A stretch of DNA of 64,000 nucleotides from Bin18 sp965200355 (GCA_965200355.1 OZ241351.1:992001-1056000), one strand, 5' to 3'; shown: positions 16,503-25,433, counted from the first letter of the stretch. Made by a program: numbers and translations. Notes: generated from the letters alone by a model not told the origin.

Positions 16503-18185
16503 ATGGATAACAAGAGTCTTCTCGCTATTGTCCTCTGTATCCTCATTCTTATCGGGTATCAGTCACTGATCTCCTATCTTTACCCGCCGCCTGACCCCCT
16601 CCAGCCCCAGACGCAACCGCCCGGAGTCGGCTCGGAATCATCCGCCCCTGTCGCTCAACCGCCCCAAGCCCTTTTGGAGCGCCGCCAGAGCGGTGTTGAA
16701 CAAGGAGAACAGCCTGCTCGGCTGTCCCAGCCCCCCTTAACAACGCCGCCGGCTCCCGTTGCCCAGGACATCACAGTCGAAACAGAGACCTATATCGCGG
16801 TTTTTACTTCTATGGGCGGGCGGATCAAAAGCTTCCGCCTCAAACAGTATCCGGTGACGCTCAGCCCAGACAGCCCGCTGCTGGAAATGGTCACCGCCGG
16901 AACCTATGGCGAGCTGCCCTTCGTCCTGGGCTTGAGCGGGAAAGATAGGACCCTCAGTGATTCCGCCCTGCCGTATGCCTTGGAGGGGGTCGCCACGAGA
17001 GAACGGCTCTTTGTGCCGGCGGGAGATGAGGCGGACCTGGTGTTCAGAGGATCGCTGGCGAATGGGGCAACCTTTACCAAAACCTTTACTTTTTCCGGGG
17101 AGGGGTATGGCCTGGGTCTCAGTGTGGCTGTTACCCAGGTGCCTTTTCCGGCTTCGACCCTCTCCTTATCCTGGCTTGAGGGCTCCCGTTCAGCAGGGAA
17201 ATCTGCCTATTATGATGTCTACGGGCCGGTTGCGCTGATGGGTCGGACCTTTGAATATGAAAACGCCTGGGATTGGGAGGCGGGAGACTCATACGGGCCG
17301 GGGGAGCTGCGTTGGGCCGGGTTCACAGACAGTTATTTCCTGGCCGGCATGATGCCTCGGGATATCGAAACGGCCCAGCTCTTCTTTCTCGATGAAGACG
17401 AGACCCTGGAAACCCGCCTCTCGACCCCCTGGAGCGGGGAGGCTGTCTCCTACACGTTGTATCTCGGCCCTAAGGATACTACGGCCCTGAATGCGGTTGA
17501 CCCGGCCTTTGACCGGGCCATCGACTTTGGCTGGTCCCACTTTATTGCCCGGCCTTTGGTTTCATTGCTCAGGCTGCTCTATGGGGTGACCGGGAACTAC
17601 GGTATTGCCATTATCCTGCTGACGGTCCTGGTCAAACTGGTATTCTTCCCGCTCAGCAATAAGAGCTTTAAGTCGATGTCTGCGATGAAGAAACTCCAGC
17701 CGCAGATGGAACGCCTCCGGGAGCAATATAAGGACGACCGCCAGAAGCTGAACCAGGAAATGATGGAATTGTATAAGCGCTACGAGGTCAATCCGCTCGG
17801 TGGGTGTCTCCCCATGATTGTCCAGCTCCCGGTGTTCATCGGCCTGTACCAGGGGCTTTTATACGCCATTGAATTGAGACAAGCCCCATTTTTCGGCTGG
17901 ATTGCAGACCTGTCTCAGCCCGACCGCTTGGGCGCGTTTGCCATCCCCTTCGTTGACCCACCAGGTATTCCTGTGCTGACCTTACTCATGGGGGGGTCAA
18001 TGGTCGTCCAACAGATGATGATGCCAACCACCGGAGATCCGCTCCAGCAGAAGATGATGCTCCTGATGCCGGTCATCTTCACGGTGATGTTCATTAATTT
18101 TCCAGCCGGCTTGGTGCTGTACTGGCTGATCAATAATGTCCTGAGTGTCGCTCAGCAGCACTGGTATACAAGAACGTATGGATAA
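16503..18185 (+). CDS. yidC: membrane protein insertase YidC
   Basis: Inserts and folds inner-membrane proteins with or without SecYEG. The 560-residue protein starts MDNKSLLAIVLCILILIGYQ (TM1). A Pro/Gln-rich linker (about 27-85) follows, then the periplasmic beta-sandwich P1 domain (about 85-340, ITVETETYIAVFTSMGG). The conserved five-helix insertase core includes NYGIAIILLTVLVKLVFFP, the cytoplasmic hairpin with MKKLQPQ, and NPLGGCLPMIVQLPVFIGLY. An in-frame start at 16482 is less likely because the conserved N-terminus begins at 16503. It is 15 bp upstream of jag. Confidence 0.96.
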   Translation: MDNKSLLAIVLCILILIGYQSLISYLYPPPDPLQPQTQPPGVGSESSAPVAQPPQALLERRQSGVEQGEQPARLSQPPLTTPPAPVAQDITVETETYIAVFTSMGGRIKSFRLKQYPVTLSPDSPLLEMVTAGTYGELPFVLGLSGKDRTLSDSALPYALEGVATRERLFVPAGDEADLVFRGSLANGATFTKTFTFSGEGYGLGLSVAVTQVPFPASTLSLSWLEGSRSAGKSAYYDVYGPVALMGRTFEYENAWDWEAGDSYGPGELRWAGFTDSYFLAGMMPRDIETAQLFFLDEDETLETRLSTPWSGEAVSYTLYLGPKDTTALNAVDPAFDRAIDFGWSHFIARPLVSLLRLLYGVTGNYGIAIILLTVLVKLVFFPLSNKSFKSMSAMKKLQPQMERLREQYKDDRQKLNQEMMELYKRYEVNPLGGCLPMIVQLPVFIGLYQGLLYAIELRQAPFFGWIADLSQPDRLGAFAIPFVDPPGIPVLTLLMGGSMVVQQMMMPTTGDPLQQKMMLLMPVIFTVMFINFPAGLVLYWLINNVLSVAQQHWYTRTYG

Positions 18186-18200
18186 TCAAAGAGGAAAGAC

Positions 18201-18998
18201 ATGATGCGTGTAGTTGAAGCGGAAGGATCGACGGAAGACAAGGCCGTTGCAGCGGCCCTGACCCAACTCAAAGCAGACCGAGAGCAGGTTGACATAGAAG
18301 TGCTCGTTCAGGCCACCCGGGGGTTCCTCGGTATCGGCGGGAAGAAGGCCCGCATTCGGGCGACCCTGAAAGAGCCGGTTTCGCTTCAGGAGCCTGAATC
18401 TGCATCTCCAACCGACATGGACCAATCTCCCCAGAAGCGGGGGCGAGGGGCACGCCGGCGGGCTCCGTCTGGAGAATCGGTCGCCCCGCCCGCGCCTGTT
18501 TCCAGGGAGACCGGAGAAAATGCCTGCCAGATACTCTCAGAAACGCTGCGTCTCATGGGCATGGAGGCCCCCGTCTCCCTCGATATCCAAGAGACGGAAG
18601 CTGTTATCAATCTTGAGGATACGGTCGATGGCTTGCTCATTGGCCGCAAGGGACAGACGCTTGATGCCCTGGAATATCTTCTCAATCGCATGGTCGCTCG
18701 TGAGGAAGAGGAAGGCGCGCATCTCATCTTGGACGCCGAGGGCTACCGTGAGCGCCGCCGCCAGAGTCTTGAGAGCTTGGCCCTGCGCCTGAGCGAGCGA
18801 GCAAAGCGGCGACGCAAGACCGTCACCCTGAACCCGCTCAGCCCCCGCGACCGTCGCGTCGTCCATTTAGCCCTTGAAGCTGATCCCCTCGTTGTGACAA
18901 AAAGTATGGGGCGGGGGCATTTCCGCCGCCTCTTGATTGTTCCAGAAGGAGCCGGGAATAACCGCCGGGAGCGAGACCGGAGGACGGCCCGCTCGTAA
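18201..18998 (+). CDS. jag: RNA-binding protein Jag/KhpB (Jag-N, KH, R3H)
   Basis: RNA-binding protein usually encoded after yidC, linked to small-RNA and cell-envelope regulation in other bacteria. Its 265 residues show the Jag_N domain with GFLGIGGKKAR (41-51), a basic low-complexity linker (about 70-100), a KH domain with IGRKGQTLDALEYL (147-160) and an R3H domain with RRVVHLALE near 217-225. GAGGAAAG precedes the double ATG at 18201/18204. The linker, rich in Arg and Pro, varies between species. Confidence 0.93.
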   Translation: MMRVVEAEGSTEDKAVAAALTQLKADREQVDIEVLVQATRGFLGIGGKKARIRATLKEPVSLQEPESASPTDMDQSPQKRGRGARRRAPSGESVAPPAPVSRETGENACQILSETLRLMGMEAPVSLDIQETEAVINLEDTVDGLLIGRKGQTLDALEYLLNRMVAREEEEGAHLILDAEGYRERRRQSLESLALRLSERAKRRRKTVTLNPLSPRDRRVVHLALEADPLVVTKSMGRGHFRRLLIVPEGAGNNRRERDRRTARS

Positions 18999-19069
18999 CC
19001 AGTGGCCTCAAGAGGAAACGTGTCAGCACCTTGTCTCTCTTGGAGGACAGGTTTACCCTTTGAGCAGTT

Positions 19070-20473
19070 GTGTACGAACGGGATACGATTGTCGCTATCG
19101 GGACTCCCCCAGGCCAAGGTGGAATCGCCGTTATTCGAGTCAGTGGCGCGGATGCAGAAAGAACAGTCAGGCCACTCTTTTCCCCTCACACGCCGTGGGA
19201 AAAACTCCGTTCTCACCATTTCTATCTCGGCAACATTCTGGACCGGCCGAACGGCCAGCCCATTGACCAAGCCGGCCTGCTCTTGATGCGGGCTCCCCGC
19301 AGCTATACCGGCGAGTCTGTCGCTGAGCTGCATCTCCACGGCGGCAGTTTTCTCACCCGGCGCGTATTAGCAACCATGCTCAATCAGGGCGCGCGTCTCG
19401 CCCAGCCAGGTGAGTTTACAAAACGCGCCTTTCTCAACGGTCGCCTTGATCTTATACAGGCCGAGGCCGTGGGCGATCTTATTCAGGCGAATAATGAGAC
19501 GAGTTTACAGCTCGCTTGGGAGGATCTCTCCGGTCGGCTCTCCCAGACGTGTACGGCCCTGAGAGACCGCCTCATTGCTCAGACGGCTTATCTTGAGGCG
19601 TTTCTTGATTTCCCTGAAGACGATATCCCCGAGCAAAGCCAGCAGCAGATTGGCCGGGCTTTCTCTTCAATTCGGACAGATATAGAGGCTCTGGTCGGCA
19701 CTTTTTCACAAGGAAAAATCTATCGAGACGGGCTGAGGACCGCTATTATTGGGAAGCCGAATGTCGGCAAGTCGAGCGTCCTTAATTTCCTGGCCGGCAC
19801 CGAGCGGGCTATTGTCACCCCCATCCCTGGAACGACCAGGGATGTCCTTGAGGAAACGGTGATTGTGAAGGGCATTCCCCTCGTCGTGCAGGACACGGCC
19901 GGGATTCGTCAGACATCGGACACGATTGAGAAGATCGGCATTGAACGCAGCCTGTCCAGCCTGGAACAAGCGGAGCTGGTGGTGGCACTCTTCGACCTCT
20001 CCCGGCCATTTGATACGGATGACGCCCTCATTTGTGAAAAAATAAAAGGAAAAAAGTATATCCTGGTGGGGAATAAGAGCGACCTCCCGCAGCAATTTGC
20101 AGTGAACTGCTTGGTGGACGCGCTGCATACGGAAGCGCCTCACCTGCTGCACATCGCCGCGCGGTATGGGACTGGGATGGACCGCTTGGGAGACCGCATA
20201 CAAGAGGTGGCTGTGGGGCAAGAGACCCTCGGAGCATCTGGCGCAGGTCCGTATAAAGGCGTGCTGATTACGAAAATACGGCATAAAGTCGCCCTTGAAA
20301 GAGCCGCCGCCAGCTTACACTGTGCAGAGCAGGGGTTGGCGGCCGGCCAGCCCCTTGATCTGATTGCGGTTGATCTCCGCGCAAGCCTGGATCATATTGG
20401 CGCGCTCACGGGCCAGGTCAGTAGTGAGGAAATACTCGACCGTGTGTTTCAAGAGTTCTGCATTGGGAAATAG
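19070..20473 (+). CDS. mnmE: tRNA modification GTPase MnmE
   Basis: Together with MnmG, installs (carboxymethyl)aminomethyl groups at the wobble uridine of certain tRNAs. The 467-residue protein has the N-terminal folate-binding domain (TIVAIGTPPGQGGIAVIRVS), a helical domain and an inserted G domain: Walker A GKPNVGKS (228-235), DTAG and NKSD. It ends FCIGK, whose cysteine and lysine are the conserved C-terminus. The GTG start at 19070 is chosen because YERDTIVAIGTP is the normal beginning. mnmG follows after 8 bp. Confidence 0.96.
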   Translation: MYERDTIVAIGTPPGQGGIAVIRVSGADAERTVRPLFSPHTPWEKLRSHHFYLGNILDRPNGQPIDQAGLLLMRAPRSYTGESVAELHLHGGSFLTRRVLATMLNQGARLAQPGEFTKRAFLNGRLDLIQAEAVGDLIQANNETSLQLAWEDLSGRLSQTCTALRDRLIAQTAYLEAFLDFPEDDIPEQSQQQIGRAFSSIRTDIEALVGTFSQGKIYRDGLRTAIIGKPNVGKSSVLNFLAGTERAIVTPIPGTTRDVLEETVIVKGIPLVVQDTAGIRQTSDTIEKIGIERSLSSLEQAELVVALFDLSRPFDTDDALICEKIKGKKYILVGNKSDLPQQFAVNCLVDALHTEAPHLLHIAARYGTGMDRLGDRIQEVAVGQETLGASGAGPYKGVLITKIRHKVALERAAASLHCAEQGLAAGQPLDLIAVDLRASLDHIGALTGQVSSEEILDRVFQEFCIGK

Positions 20474-20481
20474 GGGCCGGC

Positions 20482-22368
20482 ATGGACTATGATGTTATCG
20501 TTGTTGGCGGCGGCCACGCCGGTATTGAAGCGGCGTTGGCGGCGGCCCGCCTTGGCAGTCAGACCCTGATGCTGACGCTGAACCTGGATCATATCGGCCA
20601 GATGTCATGCAATCCTGCGATTGGAGGGATCGGCAAAAGTCATCTGGTCCGGGAAATTGACGCGCTTGGGGGAGAGATGGCCCGCGCCATTGACGAAACG
20701 GGGATTCAGTTCCGCCTCTTAAACACGCGCAAGGGGCCGGCCGTGCGCGCAACCCGCGCCCAGGCAGATAAGGCGCTCTACCGGCAACGCATGAAGCGCG
20801 TGGTGGAAACAACGCCCAATCTCACCCTGCGGCAAGGCAGTGTCGAACGCCTCAGCGTTGAGAACAGCCGAGCCGGTCTTGAGCCGGGCCGAAGGGTCAG
20901 GGGTGTCACCACTCAACTAGGCGAGTCGTTCTCCGCGCCGACCGTTATTCTGACGACCGGAACCTTTCTCAAGGGTCTCATACACGTGGGCCTCAAAAAT
21001 TACGCAGCGGGGCGGGCGGGCGAATTCGCCGTGGAGGGATTAAGCAGTCACCTGAGCGCGCTCGGTTTTCGTATTGGCCGGCTCAAAACAGGCACCTGCC
21101 CGCGCTTGGACACGCGAACAATTAATTACGCGCTTTTGGAACCGCAATACGGGGATACGCCTCCCCCGGCCTTGTCCTTTTCAACCCCATCAATCACCCA
21201 AGAACAATTGCCGTGTCATATAACTCACACGAATGAGCAAACGCACCAGACCATTGTCTCCGGGCTTGACCGCTCCCCCCTGTACTCTGGTGTGATTGCC
21301 GGCAGAGGCCCGCGGTATTGTCCATCGATTGAGGATAAAGTCATTCGCTTTCAGGAGAAACCGCGGCACCAGATTTTTCTCGAACCGGAGGGGCGAGACA
21401 CCATTGAGGTCTATCCGAACGGCCTGTCTACCAGCCTGCCGCTCGATGTCCAGCTCGCCATGGTCCGTTCCATAAAAGGCTTAGGGGACGCCGAGATCAT
21501 GCGCCCCGGCTACGCCATCGAATATGACTATGCTGACCCGACCCAGCTCACGCCGACATTAGAAACAAAGCTGATAGCCGGCCTCTACTTCGCTGGTCAG
21601 ATTAACGGCACAACCGGCTATGAGGAGGCCGCGGCGCAGGGACTGATGGCCGGGATTAACGCCACCCTGAAGGTCCGGGGCGACAGCCCCCTCATTTTTT
21701 CCCGGGATCAAGCCTATATCGGGGTCCTCATCGACGACTTAGTGACGAAAGGAGTAGGGGGAGAGCCCTACCGGATGTTTACTTCTCGCGCTGAGTACCG
21801 CCTGTTACTGCGAGAAGACAACGCGGATGTGCGGCTAAGCGAATTCGGACGGAGAATCGGGCTCGTCGATACAAGGACGGCTGAGCGGACGCAACAGAAA
21901 AGGGCAGCAATTATACGGGAGGTCCAGCGTCTGGAGGATACGGTCCTGACCCCAAACGACGCAGTGAATACCCATTTGTCCGCTTTTGGCACGGCAGCGA
22001 TCAAAACGCCGACACCACTGGCGAAATTACTCCGCCGGCCGGAGTTGTCCTTCGGAGATATCCAGTCCATCTGCCCGTCGCCGACTCCCCTCGCCACAGG
22101 GGTCGGGGCCGAAGTGGAGATAGAGGTGAAATATGCCGGCTATATACGCCGTCAGGAGGAAGGGGTGAACCGGGTCAGGCATATGGAAGAGGCTCTCATT
22201 CCGCATGGCATTGATTACACGGGTGTGCAGGGTCTCTCAAACGAAGTCAGAGAAAAACTCCTGACCTTGCGCCCCCGCTCGCTGGGTCAGGCGTCGCGTA
22301 TCCCTGGGGTCACGCCCGCGGCCGTGTCGTTACTGGCCATTCACCTGAAACGCGCGGGTGCTCCTTAG
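20482..22368 (+). CDS. mnmG: tRNA uridine-5-carboxymethylaminomethyl modification enzyme MnmG
   Basis: FAD-dependent partner of MnmE (formerly GidA). The 628-residue protein begins MDYDVIVVGGGHAGIEAALA with the FAD-binding GGGHAG (9-14). Family signatures are visible: GQMSCNPAIGGIGKSHLVRE, RIGRLKTGTCPR with the catalytic cysteine, GRGPRYCPSIEDK, and GQINGTTGYEEAAAQG. The C-terminal helical domain ends with the conserved LLAIHLKR. The adjacent rsmG start lies in a short tandem duplication. Confidence 0.97.
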   Translation: MDYDVIVVGGGHAGIEAALAAARLGSQTLMLTLNLDHIGQMSCNPAIGGIGKSHLVREIDALGGEMARAIDETGIQFRLLNTRKGPAVRATRAQADKALYRQRMKRVVETTPNLTLRQGSVERLSVENSRAGLEPGRRVRGVTTQLGESFSAPTVILTTGTFLKGLIHVGLKNYAAGRAGEFAVEGLSSHLSALGFRIGRLKTGTCPRLDTRTINYALLEPQYGDTPPPALSFSTPSITQEQLPCHITHTNEQTHQTIVSGLDRSPLYSGVIAGRGPRYCPSIEDKVIRFQEKPRHQIFLEPEGRDTIEVYPNGLSTSLPLDVQLAMVRSIKGLGDAEIMRPGYAIEYDYADPTQLTPTLETKLIAGLYFAGQINGTTGYEEAAAQGLMAGINATLKVRGDSPLIFSRDQAYIGVLIDDLVTKGVGGEPYRMFTSRAEYRLLLREDNADVRLSEFGRRIGLVDTRTAERTQQKRAAIIREVQRLEDTVLTPNDAVNTHLSAFGTAAIKTPTPLAKLLRRPELSFGDIQSICPSPTPLATGVGAEVEIEVKYAGYIRRQEEGVNRVRHMEEALIPHGIDYTGVQGLSNEVREKLLTLRPRSLGQASRIPGVTPAAVSLLAIHLKRAGAP

Positions 22369-22394
22369 TGACAATGGATAAGTGACAATGGATA
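22367..22394. repeat. 14-bp tandem duplication at the mnmG-rsmG junction
   Basis: AGTGACAATGGATA occurs twice in direct succession (22367-22380 and 22381-22394). The first copy contains the end of the mnmG stop codon and an ATG that opens only Met-Asp-Lys-stop. The second copy contains the rsmG start. Because 14 is not a multiple of three, the two ATGs are in different frames. Confidence 0.8.
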
Positions 22395-23056
22395 GGAAAT
22401 CCATTGACCTTCTTGAGCAGGGGGCACGCGCATTGCGCGCGCCTCTCTCAGCGCGTGCTATCAGTATCCTTTCCCTTTACGTAGCAGAGCTGCAACGCTG
22501 GGCAAAAGTTTTCAATCTCGTCTCGCAACGAGACGAGGCTACGCTCATACGGACCCATATTCTCGATTCAATCGCGGTCGCCCCTTTCCTTCCGCACTAT
22601 GGCCGTCTCCTTGACCTTGGGAGTGGTGCTGGGCTGCCGGGGCTGATTCTTGCCATCATGCAACCCCAAAGACATATGACATTAGTGGAAGTCCGTAGAA
22701 AGCGTGCAAATTTCCTCAGACACGTTGTGCGAGAGGCAAAAATAGAAAATGTTGAGGTACACGAGAGGAGAGCAGAAAATTTAGCCGATGAAGCCGCGTT
22801 TCAAAGAAATTTTCGGATTGTCATATCAAGGGCGACGTGGAATATCACCCGCTTCTTACAAATAGCGCACCCCTTTGTCGCGCAAGATGGTTTTGCGGTC
22901 GCCATGAAAGGACCAAAAGCCCCAAAAGAGGTCGAGAAAATCGCACAGCATATATTGCAAGTCGGCTTCCTCCCTCGCTCCACCCATAGCTACTCGACGT
23001 CCTCCGACACGGGAAAGCGGAGCGTGATACTCTTTACCAAGTCAAGTTTCACGTGA
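22388..23056 (+). CDS. rsmG: 16S rRNA (guanine-N7)-methyltransferase RsmG
   Basis: Methylates G527 (E. coli numbering) of 16S rRNA. The 222-residue protein has the SAM loop LLDLGSGAGLPGLIL (about 73-87), the upstream IRTHILDSIA helix and a FRIVISRA strand typical of the GidB fold. I use ATG 22388; an in-frame GTG two codons earlier is possible. The final codons and the TGA (23054-23056) lie inside the first parS-like repeat, so protein-coding and partition signals overlap. Confidence 0.95.
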   Translation: MDRKSIDLLEQGARALRAPLSARAISILSLYVAELQRWAKVFNLVSQRDEATLIRTHILDSIAVAPFLPHYGRLLDLGSGAGLPGLILAIMQPQRHMTLVEVRRKRANFLRHVVREAKIENVEVHERRAENLADEAAFQRNFRIVISRATWNITRFLQIAHPFVAQDGFAVAMKGPKAPKEVEKIAQHILQVGFLPRSTHSYSTSSDTGKRSVILFTKSSFT

Positions 23057-23078
23057 TACATGACGGTGAAACAACATC
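23046..23078 (+). repeat. parS-like element, copy 1 of a 33-bp direct repeat
   Basis: The first copy begins GTTTCACGTGATACA. Together with the base before it, the 16-mer differs at two positions from the bacterial parS consensus TGTTTCACGTGAAACA and keeps the central TCACGTGA. The second half contains GTGAAACA, another half-site read from the opposite strand. It overlaps the last codons and stop of rsmG. parA and parB lie just downstream, which supports a role as ParB binding site. Confidence 0.65.
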
Positions 23079-23100
23079 TCCCCACACAGACGCCAAGGAG

Positions 23101-23133
23101 GTTTCACGTGATACATGACGGTGAAACAACATC
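23101..23133 (+). repeat. parS-like element, copy 2 of a 33-bp direct repeat
   Basis: Exact copy of 23046-23078, beginning 55 bp later. It contains the GTG (23108-23110) used as the start of the following small gene, just after AAGGAGG at 23095-23101. ParB bound here would cover that ribosome-binding region at the DNA level, so partition and expression of the small gene could be linked. That link is inference. Confidence 0.65.
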
Positions 23134-23494
23134 GGCTGGCCCTTCTCCTGACTCATTTCGCCAATCGGAAGCATATGACAGGTTTATCTCCGGCGTCATG
23201 CTAGGCTTACTCATAGGCGAGGGGCATTTCGGTGGAGATGGCAAACAGCCTCAGGTCACGCTCCGTATGCACGTTCGGCACGAGTGTCTCTTTCGTTGGC
23301 TTGTAGAGAAATTTCCGGGAGGGAAGCTGTACGGACCGTATAGCCATGGAGGAAGGCGGTATTTCCAGTGGATGTGCCGCGGAAAACCCTTGAAGGATTC
23401 TTTGATTCCGTTACTCGACTCCCTCCCTTTTGCAGAAATTGACACATATGCCTACAGTAGATACGCGCGTATGAGAGAGAAATATAATGTCTAG
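23108..23494 (+). CDS. small LAGLIDADG-like protein upstream of parA
   Basis: A 128-residue protein with the segment SGVMLGLLIGEGHFGGDG (about 30-47), which matches the LAGLIDADG homing-endonuclease helix and its acidic residue (GEGHF). KLYGPYSHGGRRYFQW follows as the beta-sheet part. One motif in such a short protein suggests a single-repeat form that would act as a dimer, either a homing endonuclease or a domesticated DNA-binding protein. I choose GTG 23108 because AAGGAGG lies 6 nt upstream; ATG 23060 is in frame but has no such signal and would read through both parS-like repeats. The position between rsmG and parA suggests a chromosome-related role, but function is unknown. Confidence 0.65.
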   Translation: MIHDGETTSAGPSPDSFRQSEAYDRFISGVMLGLLIGEGHFGGDGKQPQVTLRMHVRHECLFRWLVEKFPGGKLYGPYSHGGRRYFQWMCRGKPLKDSLIPLLDSLPFAEIDTYAYSRYARMREKYNV

Positions 23495-23551
23495 CAAGAC
23501 TCGCAAGAGGAGCGCAGCGCTTTTTCCTATCAGAGATGTGATAGGGGAGTT

Positions 23552-24436
23552 GTGGTGGTCAGGACCATTTGTGTAGCGAACCGGAAGGGTGGGGTGGGGA
23601 AGACCACGACGGCTATCAACCTTTCGGCTGCCATAGCCCTATCTGGGGCGAAAACCCTCCTTATCGACTGTGACCCTCAGGGCAATGCTTCTAGCGGTGT
23701 GGGGGCCCGTCCGGGCGAGGAGGCAGCGACTCTCTATCATCTCCTCCTTGGGGAGTGTACGCTCCAGGACGCGATTCAAAAGACCGCCATTCAGAAACTT
23801 GACGTGCTTCCCGCCAATCATGACCTGATAGGGGCGGAAGTCGAACTCCTCAACATTGAAGACAGAGAATATCGTCTGCGGACCCTGATTCAGCAATATG
23901 GTTCTGCCTACCGCTATATTTTTCTCGACTGTCCCCCCTCGCTCGGACTGCTCACCATCAATGCTCTGACCGCGGCAGACAGTGTCCTCATTCCTCTCCA
24001 GTGCGAGTACTACGCCCTTGAGGGACTGCGCTCACTGATAGAGACGCTCGACATCATGCGCGAGAGACTCAACCCGGCCCTGGCCATTGAGGGGCTCTTG
24101 CTGACCATGTTCGATGTGCGCAATCGGCTCTGCCACCAAGTCGCCGAAGAAATACGGGCCTTCTTTCCACAGTACGTCTTTGAATCTGTGATTCCCCGGA
24201 ATGTCCGGTTAAGTGAGAGCCCCAGCCACGGTCTGCCTGTTCTCCTGTATGACCCCTCCTGCCGTGGGGCAAAGAGCTATATGGACCTTGCTCAGGAACT
24301 GCTCAGACGAGAGCCAGAAGAGTGGATTCGTGCAGACAGAGATTGTGGTCCTCCACCAACGGTGGCAGCCACAACAGAGACTCGCCCAGCGCTGCGGGTT
24401 CGCTCATTGAGAGAGGAAGAGGGGGGCGAAGGATGA
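23552..24436 (+). CDS. parA: chromosome partitioning ATPase ParA (Soj)
   Basis: Walker-type ATPase that drives segregation of ParB-parS complexes. The 294-residue protein carries the deviant Walker A KGGVGKTT (12-19) with its signature lysine, LLIDCDPQGNASSG (switch), IFLDCPPSLG (Walker B) and SESPSHGLPVLLYDP near the end. It has no N-terminal HTH, so it is the chromosomal (type Ib/Soj-like) class. GTG 23552 is preceded by AGGGGAG. The last 40 or so residues, rich in Arg and Glu, are variable. It overlaps parB by 4 bp (ATGA). Confidence 0.95.
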   Translation: MVVRTICVANRKGGVGKTTTAINLSAAIALSGAKTLLIDCDPQGNASSGVGARPGEEAATLYHLLLGECTLQDAIQKTAIQKLDVLPANHDLIGAEVELLNIEDREYRLRTLIQQYGSAYRYIFLDCPPSLGLLTINALTAADSVLIPLQCEYYALEGLRSLIETLDIMRERLNPALAIEGLLLTMFDVRNRLCHQVAEEIRAFFPQYVFESVIPRNVRLSESPSHGLPVLLYDPSCRGAKSYMDLAQELLRREPEEWIRADRDCGPPPTVAATTETRPALRVRSLREEEGGEG

Positions 24437-25320
24437 GTGAGGTTGCCGTCAACGGAAAAAGGCGTGCTCTTGGCAGAGGTTTAAGTGCGCTGATTCCCAA
24501 GGGGACATCGCTCGATACCCCGGCCGAGCGTCAGGTTCCCATTTCCGAGATACGACCGAATCCAAGACAGCCAAGACGCTATTTTAATGAAGCGAAAATT
24601 GCGGAACTCGCGGAGTCCATCCGCAACCAGGGCATTTTGCAACCGCTGGTGGTCAGAAAAATACCCCAGGGGTATGAGCTCATCCTAGGGGAAAGACGCT
24701 TCCGTGCGGCGCAACGTGCCCAGCTCGAACGTGTTCCAGTGATCGTGAAAGAGGTCAGCGACGCGGAAAGTCTCGAAATCGCGCTGGTGGAAAATATCCA
24801 GCGCGAGGAACTTACCCCGATAGAAGAGGCCCTGGCTTACCGACAGCTCATGGAAGAATTTCATCTCACGCAGGAGCAGGTTGCGCAGCGGGTTGGCAAA
24901 AGCCGTCCTGTCGTGACCAATCTCCTGCGCGTTTTGAATCTGCCTGAGGCAATAAGACAGCAGGTCGACCAAGGGGACCTCAGTGTTGGTCATGCGCGCG
25001 CCCTGCTTGCGCTGAATTTTCCAGAGCAACAGCTGGAGATGGCCCGGCGCATTATGGCAGAGGGTCTGTCCGTGCGCGCAACAGAAGCCCTGGTCTCACA
25101 GTCCCCTATCATTGAGGAGCCACCGGTTGCGTCGCCCGCTCCGGCAAAACCGCCGCTTATCCGCAGGACGAACGTATACCTGAATGCGGTTGAAGAAGAC
25201 CTGACCCGTTCCCTGGGGACCAAGGTGCGGCTCAGCTCTCGGAAGAAAGGCGGAAAGATAGAAATTGAATACTACTCCAATGAGGAACTAGAGGGGCTTG
25301 TACAGCGCTTAAAAGGATGA
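24433..25320 (+). CDS. parB: chromosome partitioning protein ParB (Spo0J)
   Basis: CTPase and parS-binding protein that spreads and condenses the origin region. The 295-residue protein begins with the conserved ALGRGLSALIP. The N-terminal CTP-binding domain shows PRQPRRYF and LGERRFRAAQ, followed by VENIQREELTPIEEA. The HTH is around residues 145-175 (LTQEQVAQRVGKSRPVVTNLLR), and the C-terminal dimer domain ends IEIEYYSNEELEGLVQRL. ATG 24433 overlaps the parA stop. The 113-bp gap before atpF' contains a 7-bp AT-rich hairpin (25353-25373) but no T-run. Confidence 0.96.
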   Translation: MSEVAVNGKRRALGRGLSALIPKGTSLDTPAERQVPISEIRPNPRQPRRYFNEAKIAELAESIRNQGILQPLVVRKIPQGYELILGERRFRAAQRAQLERVPVIVKEVSDAESLEIALVENIQREELTPIEEALAYRQLMEEFHLTQEQVAQRVGKSRPVVTNLLRVLNLPEAIRQQVDQGDLSVGHARALLALNFPEQQLEMARRIMAEGLSVRATEALVSQSPIIEEPPVASPAPAKPPLIRRTNVYLNAVEEDLTRSLGTKVRLSSRKKGGKIEIEYYSNEELEGLVQRLKG

Positions 25321-25433
25321 AAAGAAAGGGAGCCAAGAAAGGGAAGCTGGAAGAAGAATTATTGCTATTCTTCATGTGAGAGTTCGCGGTTCGGTTTTTA
25401 TTCTGAATCTCCATCGAGAGGAGACCTTTTTCG

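Noticed and set aside
23046..23133. CRISPR-type array
   Set aside because: Only two copies, one overlapping rsmG and the other a gene start, and no cas genes nearby. The parS-like core explains them.
23060..23494. ATG 23060 as start of the LAGLIDADG-like gene
   Set aside because: It has no Shine-Dalgarno sequence and would translate both parS-like repeats; GTG 23108 has AAGGAGG 6 nt upstream.
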